From NCBI GenBank assembly GCA_029973955.1, contig JARKQJ010000189.1, positions 1-64,000 on the forward strand: a stretch of DNA of 64,000 nucleotides, given 5' to 3'. A model generated the notes under the pieces. The model saw only the letters and a list, made by a program, of their open reading frames with translations, was not told where the DNA came from and did no database searches. This document shows positions 8,056-17,926 of the stretch, piece after piece. Both the position numbers and the translations under genes were made by a program. This DNA is from Paludibaculum sp. (GTDB lineage: Bacteria; Acidobacteriota; Terriglobia; Bryobacterales; Bryobacteraceae). Position 1 is the stretch's first letter. Every line of letters begins with the position of its first letter.

Positions 8056-9339
8056 TCAACACACCAAATCTTCGGCCGTGATCGAGCCGGGTTCCAGCTT
8101 CCCAAGCATCGCCAGCCCGATGCGCCCGGGCTGGAAGGCCTCCTGCGCCACCTGCTGCACCTGCTGGGCCGTCACTGCTTCGATGCTGTCCACGAGTTCG
8201 TCCAGAGTATAGAACCGCCCGAAGTTCAGCCACTGCCGCGCCAGGTTGCCCATGCGGCTCGTGGTCGATTCCAGGCTCAGCATCAGCGAGCCCTTCATGT
8301 GATCTTTGGCGTGCCTCAGTTCCTCTGCCGGCAGCGGCTCATTCTTCAGCCGCCGCAGCTCTTCCATTACGTTTTCCAGCAGCTTCCGGACCGTCTCCAC
8401 GGATGTGCCCGCGTATACCGCCATCATGCCCGCGTCTTTGTAGAGGTTCAGCTCGGAGAAGATCGAATACGCCAGCCCCTGGCGCTCGCGGATGTTCTGG
8501 AACAGGCGCGAGCTCATCCCGCCGCCCAGCACCACGTTCAACGTATAGCTGGCGAAGCGCAGCGGATCAGTGGAGCAGATGGTGGGCATGCCCAGGCACA
8601 CATGCACCTGCTGCAGGCTGCGCCGGCTCTTCAGAATCAGGGGCGCCTCGGTGGACGGGGTCTCCAGCCGCGGCACATCGCCGCCTTCGGCCAGCGTGCC
8701 GAAATGCCTCTCGGCCAGCCGGACCAGTTCCTCATGACGCAGATGGCCCGCCGCGGTGATCGTCAGGTTCTCCGGCCGGTAGTAGCGCGTGTGGTAGTCG
8801 CGCAGCATCTCCGGCGTGAAGGAAGCGATCGTCTTCTTCGTTCCCAGAATCGGCCGTCCCAGCGGGTTGCTCTTCCAGAAGTTGCTCACGAACAGCTCAT
8901 GCACGTAGCTTTCGGGGCTGTCCGTCTCCATCTTCAGCTCTTCCAGCACCACGCCCTTTTCCTTCTCGATGTCTTCCGCATCGAAGCGCGGGTGCTTGAG
9001 CATGTCGGCCAGGATGTCGAAGGCGATGTCCAGGTGCTCGTCCAGCACTTTGACGTTGTAGCCCACCAGTTCGCGCCCGGTGAAGGCGTCCAGGTTGCCG
9101 CCGATCGCGTCCACTTCCCGCGCGATGTCCTCGGCCGAGCGTGTGGGCGTACCCTTGAACAGCATGTGCTCAATGAAGTGCGAGATGCCGTTCTCCTCCG
9201 GCCGCTCACACCGCGAGCCGGTCCCGATCCACAGGCCCACAGCCACGCTGCGTACTGACGGCATCGGCTCCGTGATCACTCGAATCCCGTTTGACAGACG
9301 GGAAACGCAGATGTCCCGCTCCAGTTGTACGTTTACCAT
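8056..9339 (-). CDS. M16 family zinc metallopeptidase
   Basis: A 427-residue peptidase of the pitrilysin/processing-peptidase family. The inverted zinc motif HxxEH is at residues 54-58 (HFIEH), with the distal Glu ligand at 133 or 134 in GVVLEELKM. The second half holds the family's inactive repeat (GGGMSSRLFQNIRERQGLAYS near residue 265). Such enzymes cut short or unfolded peptides; no signal peptide is seen, so a cytoplasmic location is likely. The frame is open for another 126 codons upstream, but that part overlaps the divergent permease gene and reads as low-complexity Arg/Gly. The ATG at 9339, preceded by AGGTGG, gives the normal family N-terminus. It is the first gene of the six-gene minus operon reaching 3636. 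Confidence 0.9.
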   Translation of the reverse strand: MVNVQLERDICVSRLSNGIRVITEPMPSVRSVAVGLWIGTGSRCERPEENGISHFIEHMLFKGTPTRSAEDIAREVDAIGGNLDAFTGRELVGYNVKVLDEHLDIAFDILADMLKHPRFDAEDIEKEKGVVLEELKMETDSPESYVHELFVSNFWKSNPLGRPILGTKKTIASFTPEMLRDYHTRYYRPENLTITAAGHLRHEELVRLAERHFGTLAEGGDVPRLETPSTEAPLILKSRRSLQQVHVCLGMPTICSTDPLRFASYTLNVVLGGGMSSRLFQNIRERQGLAYSIFSELNLYKDAGMMAVYAGTSVETVRKLLENVMEELRRLKNEPLPAEELRHAKDHMKGSLMLSLESTTSRMGNLARQWLNFGRFYTLDELVDSIEAVTAQQVQQVAQEAFQPGRIGLAMLGKLEPGSITAEDLVC

Positions 9340-9398
9340 TCCTGAATCCACCTGTATTCTCTCACGAGGGGCGCTCGTAAGATAAAAGGGCAACCCGG

Positions 9399-10607
9399 AT
9401 GATTCCGCTCCTGATTTTCGCCGCCACCTACCTGGTTCTGGCCCTCGGCCGCTTCCCCGGCCTCCGCATCGACCGGACCGGCGCCGCCATCGTTGGCGCT
9501 TCCCTGATGGTCGCCTGCGGCGCCCTGCGCTTCGATCAGGCGCTGCGGGCCGTCGATTGGACCACGCTCGTGCTCCTTCTCGGCATGATGATCGTCGTCG
9601 CCAATCTACGCCTCTCCGGCTTCTTCCGCCTCGCCGCCGCCCGCGTGGTCCTCCACGCCCACAGCCCGCGCATGCTGCTGGCCGGCACCATTGCCGTCTC
9701 CGGTTTCTTCTCGGCATTCTTTGTGAACGACACGATGTGCCTGGTGCTCACCCCGCTGATTGTCGAGGTCACGCTCGCCCTGCGCCGCAACCCCGTTCCG
9801 TATCTCCTGGCCGTCGCCATGGCCGCCAACGCCGGCAGCACCGCCACCATCACCGGCAACCCCCAGAACATGATGATTGGCGCTCTCTCCGGCATCCCCT
9901 ACCGTACCTTTGCGCTCTACCTCGCCCCGATTGCCATCGCCTCCCTCGTCCTCACCTGGCTGGTGCTCGTTTTCGTTTACAGGGACGAGTTCAATCACGA
10001 CCGTTTCACCCCCGATAACGCGCTCCGCGTCCGCGTCAACCGTCCTCTGATGTGGAAGTCCATCGCCGTCGCCGGCGGCATGGTCTTCTTCTTTTTCGCC
10101 GGCTATCCCGTCGCCCAAGTGGCTATCGTCGCCGGCGCCCTGCTGCTCATCACCCGCCGCGTGAAGCCCGAAAAGGTCTATCACGACATCGACTGGCCGC
10201 TGCTGGCGCTGTTCGCCGGCCTGTTTGTGGTCGTCAAAGGCGTGGAAACCACCTCTCTCGAACGAGATGTCCTCCAACTGGCACAAGGTTCGCCGCTCGA
10301 CCGCCCCGCCGTCCTCACCTTCTTCTCCGCCGTCCTCTCCAACCTTGTTTCCAACGTCCCCGCCGTTCTCGTCTTCAAGCCCATCGTCGCCCGTCTGGCC
10401 GATCCCGTCTCCGCCTGGCTCACGCTGGCCATGTCTTCCACCCTGGCCGGCAACTTCACCATCCTCGGCTCCATTGCCAACCTGATCGTGGTCCAGCGCG
10501 CCCGCCCCGACGTCGAGATCCGGTTCATGGACTACTTCCGGGCCGGAGCCCCCCTCACCATCCTTTCCCTCGCCCTGGGCGCCGCCTGGCTTGCCTGGGT
10601 TCGCTAA
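9399..10607 (+). CDS. ArsB/NhaD-type ion permease
   Basis: A 402-residue integral membrane protein with about ten or eleven predicted helices over its full length. Two conserved loops mark the ion-transporter superfamily of arsenite/sodium-proton/citrate carriers: [20 protein letters not shown] at about 147-166 and the second-half counterpart [15 protein letters not shown] near 320. [18 protein letters not shown] (about 108-125) is another conserved part. The family moves anions or sodium across the inner membrane. The substrate (arsenite, dicarboxylate or Na+/H+) cannot be decided, and there is no arsR or arsC nearby. The gene is divergent from the M16 protease gene and is followed by rlmN after four bases. 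Confidence 0.8.
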   Translation: MIPLLIFAATYLVLALGRFPGLRIDRTGAAIVGASLMVACGALRFDQALRAVDWTTLVLLLGMMIVVANLRLSGFFRLAAARVVLHAHSPRMLLAGTIAVSGFFSAFFVNDTMCLVLTPLIVEVTLALRRNPVPYLLAVAMAANAGSTATITGNPQNMMIGALSGIPYRTFALYLAPIAIASLVLTWLVLVFVYRDEFNHDRFTPDNALRVRVNRPLMWKSIAVAGGMVFFFFAGYPVAQVAIVAGALLLITRRVKPEKVYHDIDWPLLALFAGLFVVVKGVETTSLERDVLQLAQGSPLDRPAVLTFFSAVLSNLVSNVPAVLVFKPIVARLADPVSAWLTLAMSSTLAGNFTILGSIANLIVVQRARPDVEIRFMDYFRAGAPLTILSLALGAAWLAWVR

Positions 10608-10611
10608 GCCG

Positions 10612-11682
10612 ATGTCCGCTAAAATCAAGTCTGCCCCCATGACGCCGCTCCTCGGGCTGGAACTCGACGACCTCCGCGCGCTCCTGCCGCCCACTGAGCC
10701 GCCTTTCCGCGCCAAACAACTCTACGAGGCCATCTACCACCAGCGCGCCGCCTCGTTCGAGGAGATCTCCACTCTATCCAAGTCCCTCCGAGACCACCTC
10801 GCCGCCCATCACACCCTGGGCCATCTGCATCAGGACGCCCGCTACCAATCCTCTGACGGGACGCGCCGCTATCTGCTCGGGCTGACTGACGCCAAGAGCG
10901 TCGAAGCCGTCCTCATGCCCGAAGAGTCCCGCGACACGCTTTGCATCTCCACCCAGGTGGGCTGCCCCGTGAACTGCCGCTTCTGCCTCACCGCCCTCAT
11001 GGGCCTGGAGCGCAACCTCTCCGCCGGCGAGATAGTCGGCCAGGTCCTCCACCTGGCCTCCGACAACGGGCTCTGGTCCGACCAGAAGCGGATCAACATC
11101 GTGATGATGGGCCAGGGCGAACCGCTCCTCAACCTGCCCGCCGTCCTCAAAGCCACACGTCTCCTCTGCGACTCCAAGGGACTCAATATCTCCCCCCGCC
11201 GCATCACGGTCTCCACTTCCGGCATCCTGCCCGCCATCGTGGAACTGGCCCAGGCTGCCGTGCGCCCCCGCCTCGCTATCTCCTTAAACGCCTCCCACGA
11301 AGAGCAGCGCCGCGAGCTGATGCCCATCACGCGGAAGTACCACCTGGCCGATCTCATCAACACCTGCCGTGCGTATCCTCTCCGCCCCTGGGAGAAGCTC
11401 ACTTTCGAATACGTGCTCCTGCGCGATTTCAACGACACAGACCAGGATGCCCGCCGGGTTGTTTCCCTGCTCGGAAACCTCAACTGCAAGGTGAACCTCA
11501 TCGCCCTCAACCCGGGCCCGGGCATTCCCTTCGAGACACCGGACCCCGCCCGCGTCGCCTCCTTTCAGAACATCGTCCGCCGCTCCCTGCCGTGCTTTCT
11601 CCGGCGTCCGCGCGGCCTCGACATCTACGCCGCCTGTGGCCAGCTCAAGCGCATGGAGTCCGGCCTAGTTACGCTTTCATGA
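10612..11682 (+). CDS. rlmN: 23S rRNA (adenine2503-C2)-methyltransferase RlmN
   Basis: A 356-residue radical-SAM methyltransferase. The iron-sulfur cluster motif is CPVNCRFC with Cys118, Cys122 and Cys125. The substrate-side catalytic cysteines are Cys118-independent and are expected at about position 111 region and near the C-terminus, where Cys342 sits in YAACGQL as in Rlm[11 protein letters not shown] and [15 protein letters not shown] are typical family stretches. RlmN adds a methyl group to C2 of A2503 in 23S rRNA and in many bacteria also to A37 of some tRNAs. The start is uncertain: ATGs at 10612 and 10639 both fit and neither has a strong ribosome site. The end overlaps the next gene by four bases (ATGA). 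Confidence 0.92.
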   Translation: MSAKIKSAPMTPLLGLELDDLRALLPPTEPPFRAKQLYEAIYHQRAASFEEISTLSKSLRDHLAAHHTLGHLHQDARYQSSDGTRRYLLGLTDAKSVEAVLMPEESRDTLCISTQVGCPVNCRFCLTALMGLERNLSAGEIVGQVLHLASDNGLWSDQKRINIVMMGQGEPLLNLPAVLKATRLLCDSKGLNISPRRITVSTSGILPAIVELAQAAVRPRLAISLNASHEEQRRELMPITRKYHLADLINTCRAYPLRPWEKLTFEYVLLRDFNDTDQDARRVVSLLGNLNCKVNLIALNPGPGIPFETPDPARVASFQNIVRRSLPCFLRRPRGLDIYAACGQLKRMESGLVTLS

Positions 11683-12293
11683 CCCCCGTGCTGCTCATCG
11701 CCCTCGCCCTTTCCCTTGCCGCAGCGCCTTCCAGCGCAGACGCCCTGCTCGACACACTCGTCTGGGGCGCGGACCGCGTCAAAATCAACCCATCCGGCTA
11801 CCCCACGGCAGTCCGCAAGGAACTCACCGCCTACCTCCAGCGCTATGCGGCGCTCAAGCCGGCTCCCGCGCCGCCCATGTCGCCCGAATTCCGCATGGTC
11901 GCCAAAGCGCGCTACGATTACGGGCGCCGCCTCGCCGCCGTTTCCGCCAGCCCACAGGCCCCAGCCCTTGCATCCTCATTTGTGGAGTCCCTCCAGCCCT
12001 GCTACGAGTGGGAAGGCATGCCGGAGTGCCCGCAACGCGAGGCCGTATTCGCCCAGAACTACCGCAACACCCACCCCGGCTCCCCTTTTCACGACTACCT
12101 CTTCCTGCTCGAAGCCCACCGCTGGCTCTGCACGGCCGAGGCCTTTGAGTTCGCCGGCCAGGGCGAAGCCGCCCAGAGCGCCCGTCAGTCCTACCAAAAT
12201 GCCGCTGCCGCCGCCCGCAAGTCCAAATCGCCCCTGTTGAGCGCGGCGGCTGCCCGGCTTGTGGAGCGTGGCGCGTGCTTCGCGCCGCGCTGA
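11679..12293 (+). CDS. Hypothetical secreted protein
   Basis: A 204-residue protein that starts inside the rlmN stop codon (ATGA overlap), so it is translationally coupled to rlmN. The first 19 residues ([19 protein letters not shown]) are a Sec signal peptide. The mature part is helical and Ala-rich, with three cysteines ([14 protein letters not shown] near residues 107-120 and RWLC near 148) that could form disulfides in the periplasm, and a fourth near the C-terminus. No family was recognised. It is the last tightly linked gene before the glycosidase at 12300, only six bases further, so all four genes from 9399 may form one transcript. Confidence 0.65.
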   Translation: MTPVLLIALALSLAAAPSSADALLDTLVWGADRVKINPSGYPTAVRKELTAYLQRYAALKPAPAPPMSPEFRMVAKARYDYGRRLAAVSASPQAPALASSFVESLQPCYEWEGMPECPQREAVFAQNYRNTHPGSPFHDYLFLLEAHRWLCTAEAFEFAGQGEAAQSARQSYQNAAAAARKSKSPLLSAAAARLVERGACFAPR

Positions 12294-12299
12294 TATGAT

Positions 12300-13718
<1,419 letters not shown>

Positions 13719-13971
13719 CCAAATATCGTGCCGGCCTCAGATCCGGTGACCGCCCAGGGTATTCGCCGCTTCCTACCCCTTCTGCATCTGATTGATTTGC
13801 CGTACACTGTCCGCTGTAGTTGCGCGCTCCGTGCCTTGGCTCTCTAAGTGCAGGGTTTTTCACCAGCACGGAGTAGTGTCCAGATCCCGTGTGAACCGTC
13901 TCCGGCCGCGCAATGCTCCCGGTGCTTCCGGGTCCATCCCAACGGCGGGCCGGAACAGGAGATACATCGAC
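13719..13971. other. Intergenic region before the DUF3300 gene
   Basis: This 253-base spacer follows the GH140-like gene. I see no credible small gene in it. It holds the candidate -24/-12 promoter at 13836-13852 and, just before the next ATG, an AGGAGA ribosome site at about 13957-13962. If transcription starts near 13863, the leader is about 110 bases long; it has no obvious riboswitch or strong hairpin. Confidence 0.6.
13836..13852 (+). promoter_or_regulatory. Candidate sigma-54 (-24/-12) promoter
   Basis: TTGGCTCTCTAAGTGCA has GG and GC separated by exactly ten bases, with the -24 part TTGGC and the -12 part GTGCA. Sigma-54 consensus is TGGCAC-N5-TTGCW. It agrees at most positions with the site at 32073-32089, and the window also carries rpoN and a sigma-54 activator. 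It would drive the DUF3300-DUF2950 pair. No activator binding site was identified. Confidence 0.45.
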
Positions 13972-15240
13972 ATGAATCGGAACTTCCAATTGCTCGGCGA
14001 TGCGTGGGCGCGTCCCCAGGGCCTCATCGCCCTCCTCTGCGTCCTGTTGCTCCTGCCCGGCGATGCACTCTTCGGTGCGGGCTTCTCCCAGGATGCCGCC
14101 CCGGCTCAGGAGGCCGCGGCCAAGATCCCACCGGAACAACTCGACTCTCTGGTCGCCCCCATCGCCCTCCACCCGGATCCCATGCTCAGCCAGATCCTGG
14201 TGGCGTCCACCTACCCCCTTGAGGTCATCCAACTCCATCAATGGCTCCAGCAGAATAAGGGCCTGAAAGACCAGGCACTGGCCGACGCCGTGAAGAAGCA
14301 GGATTGGGATCCCAGTATTCAGGGTTTGGCGGGACTGCCCGAAATCGTCAAACAGATGGCGGAGAACGTCAAATGGACCACGGACCTCGGAAACGCGTTC
14401 CTCGCCCAGCAGAACGATGTGATGGACGCCGTCCAGCGCATGCGAAAGAAGGCCAAAGGCGCGGGGAATCTCAAGTCCACCGAGCAGCAGAAGGTGGAGA
14501 CCAAAGTCGTTGAAAAGACGGAGGTCATCGTCATTGAGCAGTCCAATCCGCAGGTGGTTTACGTGCCCAGTTACAACCCCACGGTGGTTTACGGGCCGCC
14601 CGTCTATCCCTATCCGCCCATCTCTTATCCACCCCCGGGCTACTATGCAGCCGGCATGGCCATTTCGTTCGGCGTCGGTGTAGCCATGGGTGCAATGTGG
14701 GGCGGCGGCTGGGGCTACGGCTGCGGCTGGGGCCACAACGACGTCAACATCAACGTCAACAACAACTTCAACCGCAACACCAACATCCAGGGCGGGAACC
14801 GGAACAATATCCAGGGTGGCAACCGAGTGAACGCCCAAGGCGGCAACACCTGGCAGCACAACCCGCAACACCGCGGCGGCGCTCCCTATTCGGATCGCGC
14901 CACGGCGAACAAGTTTGGGGGCACAGCGCGTGGCGATTCGATGTCCAGCCGCCAGACCGCGGCGCGCCAGAACCAAGCCCGTTCCGCAGGGAATATGGAC
15001 CGCGGCGGGGCCGGTAATCGCGGCGGCGCAGGTCCTTCAGCCGGCAATATGGACCGCGGCGGTGACCGGGTGGGCAGCCGGGACGTCCCCAGCGCCTCCT
15101 CCCGTGGCGGCGGTGCCTTCGGTGGGTCTTCCGGCAGCGGCGCCTCTGCCCGCGCCTCCAGCAGCCGCGGTGCTTCCAGCATGGGTGGTTCCCGTGGCGG
15201 CGGCATGAGTCGCGGTGGCGGCGGAGGGCGCAGACGGTAG
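13972..15240 (+). CDS. DUF3300 domain exported protein
   Basis: A 422-residue protein beginning MNRNFQLLGDAWARPQG with a hydrophobic signal segment (LIALLCVLLLLPGDALFGAG). The DUF3300 domain starts at IPPEQLDSLVAPIALHPDPM and includes STYPLEVIQLHQWLQQNKGL. It is followed by PQVVYVPSYNPTVVYGPP, a Pro/Tyr-rich stretch typical of the family, a Gly/Trp hydrophobic segment, and a low-complexity tail of Asn/Gly/Arg/Ser with two copies of SAGNMDRGG. The function of DUF3300 is unknown; the protein probably sits in the periplasm or envelope. The frame is open 60 codons upstream, but the ATG at 13972 has the AGGAGA site. It forms a conserved pair with the DUF2950 gene 25 bases downstream. Confidence 0.85.
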   Translation: MNRNFQLLGDAWARPQGLIALLCVLLLLPGDALFGAGFSQDAAPAQEAAAKIPPEQLDSLVAPIALHPDPMLSQILVASTYPLEVIQLHQWLQQNKGLKDQALADAVKKQDWDPSIQGLAGLPEIVKQMAENVKWTTDLGNAFLAQQNDVMDAVQRMRKKAKGAGNLKSTEQQKVETKVVEKTEVIVIEQSNPQVVYVPSYNPTVVYGPPVYPYPPISYPPPGYYAAGMAISFGVGVAMGAMWGGGWGYGCGWGHNDVNINVNNNFNRNTNIQGGNRNNIQGGNRVNAQGGNTWQHNPQHRGGAPYSDRATANKFGGTARGDSMSSRQTAARQNQARSAGNMDRGGAGNRGGAGPSAGNMDRGGDRVGSRDVPSASSRGGGAFGGSSGSGASARASSSRGASSMGGSRGGGMSRGGGGGRRR

Positions 15241-15265
15241 CGAATCCACGTACCAGGAGATTGCC

Positions 15266-16219
15266 ATGAGAATTCAATTCTTCAATCATTTACGTCCGGC
15301 AGCCCTGCTTGCACTCGCTGCCGCCTGCGCCTTCGCGCAGACGCCCGCCCCAGCCCGGAAGCAATTCGACACCACCCAGCAGGCGGCCAAGGCGCTGGTT
15401 GCCGCCCTGGAGAACTACAGCCCCGAGGCCCTGCTGGAGTTGTTCGGCCCAGAAGGCAAGGACATTGTTGCTTCCAATGACCCGGTGCAGGACAAGAACA
15501 ACGCCGCCGCCTTCGCCGCCAAGGCCAAGCAGAAACTGCATGTGGCCACAGACCCCAGAAACAAGGACAGGGCCACGATCTCGGTCGGCGCGGATGCCTG
15601 GCCGCTCCCAATCCCACTCGTCAAGTCCAATGGAAAGTGGTCCTTTGACGCTGCCGCGGGCAAAGAGGAGATCCTCGCCCGCCGCATCGGCGCCAACGAA
15701 CTGGATGCCATCCAGATCTGCCGCGGCTACGTTGAGGCCCAGAAGGAATACGCCCTGGCCGCTCGCGGAGTCACCGGCACTCCGCAGTACGCCCAGAAGA
15801 TCATCAGCACTCCCGGCAAGCGGGATGGTCTGTTTTGGCGCAAACCGGACGGTTCCCTGGGCGGCCCCATCAGCGAGAGCATCGCTCAGGCGATCGATGA
15901 AGGCTACAACGTCGATGTGAAGGGCGCCTACCACGGTTACTATTTCAAGGTTCTGAAGGGACAAGGTCCCGCGGCCCGTGGCGGCGAGATCGACTACGTC
16001 ATTGAAGGAATCATGATCGGCGGCTTTGCCCTCATCGCCACTCCCGCTGAGTACGGCGTTACCGGCATCAAGACCTTTCTGGTCAACCATGACGGCGTCG
16101 TATATGAAAAGGACCTCGGGAAGGACTCCCTCAGCCTCGCCAAGACCATCGACCGTTTCAACCCCGACAAGACCTGGACCCCTACGCACGACAACTGGCC
16201 CGCCGAGTCCGGCCAATAG
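15266..16219 (+). CDS. DUF2950 domain exported protein
   Basis: A 317-residue protein with a Sec signal peptide (MRIQFFNHLRPAALLALAAACAFAQ). The rest is a single DUF2950 domain, with family stretches EEILARRIGANELDAIQICR, YVEAQKEYA, GYYFKVLKGQGP and FLVNHDGVVYEKDLG. DUF2950 proteins are periplasmic and of unknown function; they are often paired with DUF3300 proteins, as here. The start is set by AGGAGA seven bases before the ATG, and a longer upstream reading overlaps the DUF3300 gene. Two strong hairpins follow the stop codon, so the pair is probably a closed transcription unit. Confidence 0.88.
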   Translation: MRIQFFNHLRPAALLALAAACAFAQTPAPARKQFDTTQQAAKALVAALENYSPEALLELFGPEGKDIVASNDPVQDKNNAAAFAAKAKQKLHVATDPRNKDRATISVGADAWPLPIPLVKSNGKWSFDAAAGKEEILARRIGANELDAIQICRGYVEAQKEYALAARGVTGTPQYAQKIISTPGKRDGLFWRKPDGSLGGPISESIAQAIDEGYNVDVKGAYHGYYFKVLKGQGPAARGGEIDYVIEGIMIGGFALIATPAEYGVTGIKTFLVNHDGVVYEKDLGKDSLSLAKTIDRFNPDKTWTPTHDNWPAESGQ

Positions 16220-16230
16220 CGAACCGTTCG

Positions 16231-16282
16231 CCGGCTGCCGCGGGTGGCAGCCGGCATCCCTCCCATACCGGCGGGTCGCCGG
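16231..16282 (+). terminator. Two adjacent hairpins after the DUF2950 gene
   Basis: CCGGCTGCC (16231-16239) pairs perfectly with GGCAGCCGG (16246-16254) around a six-base loop. A second perfect stem, CCGGCG with CGCCGG and a three-base loop, lies at 16268-16282. Neither is followed by a T run, so this is a terminator-like or mRNA-stabilising structure rather than a textbook intrinsic terminator. Confidence 0.5.
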
Positions 16283-16504
16283 CCTGCCGTCCGATGACAC
16301 CCCCATCCCCCAGCGTCCACGAGAATTAATCCCCTTTAGCTCCTAAACACCGCATTTGGTATCCGCACCGAATTGCGTTCTCAGATCTCGGTTTCAGCCA
16401 CGGATAGCCTGGCGTGCAGTTCAGCTAAGCCTTTGCTTGTAAAAGACTTTTGAGCTATTCCCGCGGACTTCCGGCGGCGGTCCCCGGATTGCTTGAACTC
16501 CGGC
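16283..16504. other. Upstream region of the amino-acid fermentation cluster
   Basis: This spacer should hold the promoter of the ten-gene cluster. It contains the perfect palindrome AAAAGACTTTT (16441-16451), a possible operator, and a weak sigma-70-like pair TTGCTT / TATTCC with a 17-base spacer ending near 16461. No FNR-type TTGAT-N4-ATCAA site was found, and no convincing sigma-54 site at a usable distance. Confidence 0.35.
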
Positions 16505-17920
16505 ATGTCAAATCCAGCTCCCACGACGCGACTGGAACACGACCTCCTCGGACCCAAAGCGGTTCCTTCGGACGCCTACTATGGGGTCCAGACATTGAGA
16601 GGTATGGAGAACTTCCACATCTCCGGTGTCCCCCTCTCTCATTACCCTGAACTCATCCAAGCTTTGGCGATGGTGAAACTCGCCGCCGCTCGAGCCAATT
16701 TTGAATGCGGTCAGTTTAGCAAGGAGATCGCCAACGCGATCGAAGGGGCCTGCCGCGAGATTATTGACGGTAAGCTCCACGACCAGTTCCGCCTGGATAT
16801 GTTCCAGGGGGGCGCCGGCACCTCCACCAACATGGCCGCCAATGAAGTGGTGGCCAATCGCGCCATCGAACTGCTCGGCCACCAAAAAGGGGACTACCAG
16901 TACTGTAGCCCCCACGACCACGTCAACGGCTCCCAATCCACCAACGACGCCTATCCCTCAGCACTCCACATTGGACTCGCGCTTGGCAACCGCAAACTGA
17001 TCGCTGAACTCCGCGAACTCTCCGGCGCCTTCCGCGCCAAGGCCAGGGAATTCGGCGGCATTGTGAAGATGGGCCGCACGCAGCTTCAGGACGCGGTGCC
17101 CATGACCCTCGGCCAGGAGTTCGAATCCTTTGCTCGCAGCCTCGAAGACGAAATCGAAGCGCTGCGCCGCGTGGAGACGGTTCTCCACGAAGTGAACATG
17201 GGCGGTACGGCCATCGGCACCGGCCTCAACGCCCCCGAAGGCTACGCTGAACGCTGCGCCTTCCACCTCGCTCAGGTCTCCGGCATGCCGGTTCACCTCG
17301 CGCCGGATCTGGTGGAAGCTACCCAGGACACTCAGGCATTTGTCCTTTATTCTTCAGTTCTCAAGAGTCTCAGTATCAAGGCGTCGAAGATCTGCAACGA
17401 TCTACGGCTCCTCTCATCGGGCCCCCGGGCAGGGTTCCATGAGATCAATCTCCCGCCGATGCAGCCAGGGTCATCAATCATGCCAGGTAAGGTGAACCCG
17501 GTCATCCCCGAGGTCATGAACCAGGTCTGTTACCGAGTCATCGGAAGCGATCTGGCGGTGACTCTGGCTGCCGAGGCGGGGCAGCTCCAGTTGAACGTGA
17601 TGGAACCTGTGATTGCCGCCTGCCTCTTCGAAGCCCAGATGCTTCTCCGCAACGGCGCGCGCACGCTCCGTGAGCATTGCGTCTCCGGCATCACGGCCAA
17701 CGAGGATGTCTGCCGCCAACTGGTGGAGCGCAGTGTCGGCACGGTGACGGCGCTGAACCCTGTCATCGGTTACGACAAGGCCACCGAACTTGCCGCCGAA
17801 GCACTGCGCACCGGCAAGGGCATCGTCGAACTCGTGCGCGAAAAGGGTCTCCTCTCCGAGGAGCAGCTCACGAAGATTCTCGATCCCGCTTCCATGACCG
17901 GAGTCCGCCGTCCGTCCTGA
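16505..17920 (+). CDS. aspA: Aspartate ammonia-lyase (aspartase)
   Basis: A 471-residue cytoplasmic enzyme of the fumarase/aspartase superfamily that converts L-aspartate to fumarate and ammonia. The family signature GSSIMPGKVNP is at residue 322, and the substrate-binding stretches GAGTSTNMAANEV and NGSQSTNDAYPSA are intact. The N-terminal DLLGPKAVPSDAYYGVQT is typical of aspartases rather than fumarases. The ATG at 16505 is preferred over an in-frame TTG four codons upstream, although neither has a clear ribosome site. It is the first gene of the cluster and ends six bases before the Dcu carrier gene. That arrangement, aspartase next to a C4-dicarboxylate carrier, is also known in enteric bacteria and supports the assignment. 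Confidence 0.93.
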   Translation: MSNPAPTTRLEHDLLGPKAVPSDAYYGVQTLRGMENFHISGVPLSHYPELIQALAMVKLAAARANFECGQFSKEIANAIEGACREIIDGKLHDQFRLDMFQGGAGTSTNMAANEVVANRAIELLGHQKGDYQYCSPHDHVNGSQSTNDAYPSALHIGLALGNRKLIAELRELSGAFRAKAREFGGIVKMGRTQLQDAVPMTLGQEFESFARSLEDEIEALRRVETVLHEVNMGGTAIGTGLNAPEGYAERCAFHLAQVSGMPVHLAPDLVEATQDTQAFVLYSSVLKSLSIKASKICNDLRLLSSGPRAGFHEINLPPMQPGSSIMPGKVNPVIPEVMNQVCYRVIGSDLAVTLAAEAGQLQLNVMEPVIAACLFEAQMLLRNGARTLREHCVSGITANEDVCRQLVERSVGTVTALNPVIGYDKATELAAEALRTGKGIVELVREKGLLSEEQLTKILDPASMTGVRRPS

Positions 17921-17926
17921 GGAAAT

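Noticed and set aside
9340-9717. A 126-codon N-terminal extension of the M16 peptidase on the minus strand
   Set aside because: It overlaps the divergent permease gene, reads as Arg/Gly-rich low complexity, and the family N-terminus begins at the ATG at 9339.
16479-16492. GG-N10-GC with TTGCT in front of aspA, a possible sigma-54 promoter
   Set aside because: The -24 part (GGTCCCC) fits poorly, and the start would fall at the ATG itself, leaving no leader.
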